From a bacterium 0.1xD8-71 (GTDB lineage Bacteria > Bacillota > Clostridia > Lachnospirales > Lachnospiraceae): DNA of 64,000 nt. Below the pieces are notes generated by a model. That model had not been told where the DNA came from, made no database searches, and saw nothing but the letters and a program-made list of their open reading frames with translations. The stretch lies in contig RAYR01000019.1 in the NCBI GenBank assembly GCA_003612405.1, positions 42,725 through 106,724 of the forward strand, written 5' to 3'. Positions 61,819 through 64,000 of this stretch are shown piece after piece. Position numbers and translations under genes: made by a program. The stretch's first letter is position 1, and every line of letters starts with the position of its first letter.

Positions 61819-62220
61819 TTAATAGTGGACAGTTTTCTGTCCCTCTGTGTGATAATATTCTGTCCCTCCGACAGACAGTTTTCTTTCTCTCTCCGCTGGT
61901 ATTTTTACATAGATACGGCTTGGCATACCCGCGCCCTGCTTTACCCGTCTTATTAAATCTGCCTTTTCCAGTGCGGCTAGAGAGGTTTTTACGGTCATTT
62001 CGCTTTTATGAAGTGTTTCTGCAAGGGATTTGACAGGGTAGTATAAAAAAGTATGCCCCGACTCGTCCGTCCATTTATCTGATTTAAGGGAGAGCCTCGC
62101 CCTGTCCAGCAGAAATGTATATAAAATCATGGCAGTTTCATTTATTCCTGCGTCCAGCAAAAATCGCGGAAAGACCATATACGGGGCAAGGCTGTTTTCA
62201 TTTTTAAGGTACTCATTCAT
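61819..62220 (-). CDS. Replication initiator protein A, RepA_N domain
   Basis: A 133-residue winged-helix protein. LAPYMVFPRFLLDAGINETAMILYTFLLDRARLSLKSD followed by FLYYPVKSLAETLHKSEMTVKTSLAALEKADLIRR is the RepA_N pattern of plasmid and element replication initiators, which bind iterons often located inside their own gene. Only the N-terminal domain is present; many plasmid RepA proteins are two to three times longer. GGGAG is eight bases before ATG 62220 (a second ATG two codons upstream is too close to it). Confidence 0.85.
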   Translation of the reverse strand: MNEYLKNENSLAPYMVFPRFLLDAGINETAMILYTFLLDRARLSLKSDKWTDESGHTFLYYPVKSLAETLHKSEMTVKTSLAALEKADLIRRVKQGAGMPSRIYVKIPAERERKLSVGGTEYYHTEGQKTVHY

Positions 62221-62297
62221 AAACATATCTCCCTTTTATTCATAAGGTACTGCAAAAAAATAAATCATAACTTTTGCTTTGGACAGTTCCTATGATA

Positions 62298-62693
62298 TTA
62301 TTCACCAAGAAAGTCCCAGTCCACATCTTCATCACTGTTCTGATTATCTGTTAAAGCTGTATTGACCGCTGACGGCGCTGGTACATGAACTTTGGTCTGT
62401 CCAATGCCCGACATCAGACCTGTAATGAATAATGGGAGTGTTTTCTCCATAGTTTTTTCAACTGCGCCTACAATCTGCCCTACAAACTGTTCCTCGCGCT
62501 GCCTTGTTTCAAAATAGGGATCGTCTTTCCTGTGGTAGTAACGTTCAAAATAATCACATACCGATAAGGCGATGGCATTGCTGTGCGATTTAAAAGTGCC
62601 CTTGTCCATTGTCTGTAGATACTGCCACGCCTTACGCTGCAAATCCTTGTCGAGATTAAAACGTAAATTAGTGCTGCGGATATTGTTCCTCAT
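62298..62693 (-). CDS. Partition adaptor-like protein (StbB/ParR role predicted)
   Basis: A 131-residue protein: an N-terminal region with strand-helix-helix pattern (STNLRFNLDKDLQRKAWQYLQTMDKG) compatible with a ribbon-helix-helix DNA-binding fold, and an acidic C-terminal tail ending DEDVDWDFLGE. It overlaps the ParM-like gene by four bases (ATGA), the position of ParR/StbB adaptors that tie DNA to the actin-like filament. The role is inferred from this pairing; sequence identity to ParR is not obvious. Confidence 0.65.
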   Translation of the reverse strand: MRNNIRSTNLRFNLDKDLQRKAWQYLQTMDKGTFKSHSNAIALSVCDYFERYYHRKDDPYFETRQREEQFVGQIVGAVEKTMEKTLPLFITGLMSGIGQTKVHVPAPSAVNTALTDNQNSDEDVDWDFLGE

Positions 62694-63613
62694 GACTGCT
62701 CCTTTCTACGAAGCGCATGGTACGCCAAAAATTCGTACCCCTTTGCTATCGCGCAAATATCATCAATAATTGTCACACGCTCTTTATCATAGTTTCCAAA
62801 ATATTTCAGCAGACAGCCACCCCCGCCGACAACATATAATCGCATAAGGTCGGGACTGTATTCATAACGGCGCAGGGTAGCGAAAAGATTACTTACATAT
62901 TCTGTAGCGGTTCTTTTAATACATTCGAGATAAGTACTGCCGATATCCGCTGTGCCGGAACGTAAAAACTGTTCAATAATGGAATCCTCAATTTTAACGC
63001 CAAAACTGTCAAGAACTGCATTTCTTGCCGCAATCATGCACTGGTTGACACCGTATTTTTCTGTATAACTGCGGTTCTCAATGGGCTTTTTGTTGTTGAT
63101 ATACAGAATATTCATAGTCCCGTTGCCTATGTCTGCAAGTAAGTTTGTGCCTTTAAAATCCACAAGATGTTCAACAACTGCTGGATAACCCTGTGGGTAG
63201 ATGCTGCATCCGACAACGTTAATATGGTAATCTGTTCCATTAAAACGAAAATCCATGCCGGGGCTTTTCATAAGATATGCCCTGAAATCCTCCCTCTGCC
63301 TGCGCACCCATGTGAGGGGAAGTCCTGCGGCAAGGTGTACGTCTGCCCGTGTAAGCTGTTCCCTGTGAAGCTCCCTTGCAATGCCCATCATGGTCAGCAG
63401 GTAATAATCCTCGTCCATGCATTTGTCTGACACAAACTCTTTGTGTCCGTCGCCGATCCGGTAATATCTGCCGTTGTACTCTAAAATATTACCCATGAAA
63501 ATCGGTTCGGTGTCATAGGCTGTAATGCCTGTGGGCGTGACCGTGTTTGCGGTCTTGATGTTGCCGTAGCCGTGGTCTATGGCAATGATTTTGATACTGT
63601 TAAGTTCTTTCAT
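62690..63613 (-). CDS. ParM/StbA-type actin-like segregation ATPase
   Basis: A 307-residue actin-like protein: phosphate-1 motif IIAIDHGYGNIKTANT, phosphate-2 LLADIGNGTMNILYI, and adenosine motif LYVVGGGGCLLKYF. These identify the ParM/StbA/AlfA class that forms filaments to segregate low-copy DNA. GGGAGG precedes ATG 63613. Presence of a segregation system together with RepA_N indicates that the element replicates as a plasmid at least transiently. Confidence 0.9.
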   Translation of the reverse strand: MKELNSIKIIAIDHGYGNIKTANTVTPTGITAYDTEPIFMGNILEYNGRYYRIGDGHKEFVSDKCMDEDYYLLTMMGIARELHREQLTRADVHLAAGLPLTWVRRQREDFRAYLMKSPGMDFRFNGTDYHINVVGCSIYPQGYPAVVEHLVDFKGTNLLADIGNGTMNILYINNKKPIENRSYTEKYGVNQCMIAARNAVLDSFGVKIEDSIIEQFLRSGTADIGSTYLECIKRTATEYVSNLFATLRRYEYSPDLMRLYVVGGGGCLLKYFGNYDKERVTIIDDICAIAKGYEFLAYHALRRKEQS

Positions 63614-64000
63614 ACGTTTAGTCCTCCCGATAATGTTATTTTCACAATATTAGTACCTGACTTTTCAATCTGGTACTGTTTCCGTGTAAAATTAGTCTAA
63701 CGAAAATCGGAAGATGATACATTGAGTGCGGATTGACTATGAATTGACTAAAAATGAAAAAATTCTTGAAACAAGAATGAATATAGGGTGTGGCGGTTTC
63801 TATGCCCAATATTTTTGTGGAAAATAAAGGATAAAAGTGGTATAATCAAAAAACAAAAGATATAGACAAATTATTGTTTGTATCGTAAACAAACTTCATA
63901 TAAATATATGTTGCGTTTTGAAAACAGGAGACCAGCTATGAAAAGTCAAGCCTAAATTAACAAAAAATTTCTTTTTCCTATCGGTGGTAAAAAAGGGTAA
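63614..64000. other. Upstream region of segregation operon and right-edge sequence
   Basis: This 387-base stretch contains AGTACC...GGTACT (63652-63657/63672-63677), a candidate binding site upstream of the ParM-like gene. On the plus strand there is an extended -10 TGGTATAAT (63838-63846), then ribosome binding site AGGAG and a five-codon frame MKSQA (63938-63955), possibly a leader peptide of a gene beyond the edge. The following frame reads KKFLFPIGGKKG and stops at the window end. Nothing else is recognised. Confidence 0.4.

Overview
The window looks like chromosome from an anaerobic, spore-forming Clostridia species, most likely a gut Lachnospiraceae. The reasons are a SpmB spore-maturation protein, a LysM-GH18 spore-cortex-type hydrolase, YesM/YesN and AgrC/LytTR-type two-component systems, a split transketolase, a BlaI/BlaR1 pair, strong AGGAGG ribosome binding sites, and a Firmicutes-type mobilizable element at the right end. 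No rRNA, tRNA, CRISPR array or insertion sequence was seen.

Layout, left to right. Positions 1-7.4 kb are housekeeping and stress genes: a coiled-coil membrane protein cut by the edge, methionine aminopeptidase, a BlaR1/BlaI-type pair, a MATE exporter, a small holin-like peptide with a convergent antisense RNA (candidate type I toxin-antitoxin), and a zinc-ribbon membrane protein. Positions 7.4-26.4 kb are a pentose locus, mostly on the minus strand. It holds a YtfQRT/YjfF-type sugar ABC importer, a chemoreceptor, araA-araB-araD, split transketolase and ribulose-phosphate epimerase. An AraR-type repressor is divergent from it, and next to it is a sensor made of histidine kinase, membrane-anchored sugar-binding protein and response regulator. 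Together these can take up a pentose (probably L-arabinose, possibly in furanose form), sense it outside the cell, swim toward it and feed it into the pentose phosphate pathway.

Positions 26.5-41.7 kb hold a diguanylate cyclase, a DUF885 protein, a FabT-like MarR regulator with a perfect palindromic operator, an Mrr-like membrane nuclease, GH27 and GH13 glycosidases, PTS enzyme I, an Lsa-family ABC-F ATPase behind a leader with two terminator-like hairpins, SpmB, a CE2-like esterase, a ROK sugar kinase and an FAD enzyme. Positions 42-47 kb hold a signalling group: hybrid kinase, soluble chemoreceptor, VWA-like protein and hemerythrin fusion. Positions 46.9-48.7 kb hold an AT-rich toxin-antitoxin operon in which an MqsR-like toxin is paired with an MqsA-like antitoxin fused to a Panacea (SocA/DUF4065) domain, under a strong promoter framed by inverted repeats. 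Positions 48.7-55 kb hold an InlB-repeat surface protein, a lipoprotein, an AgrA/AgrC-like pair and the LysM-GH18 protein.

From 55.1 to 57.2 kb lies a heavily deleted nucleoside ABC importer/ribokinase operon. It abuts, from about 57.24 kb to beyond the right edge, a mobilizable element with ParM-like and StbB-like segregation proteins, a RepA_N replication initiator, a DnaC-like ATPase, a DUF3847 protein, an RSF1010-type oriT core and a MobA/MobL relaxase. The integrase and the right end are outside the window.

The most promising items for follow-up are the MqsR/MqsA-Panacea operon, the paired TTCG-hairpin repeats (one upstream of that toxin), the small toxin/antisense module, the three-gene sugar sensor, and a GC-rich small reading frame near 37.4 kb.
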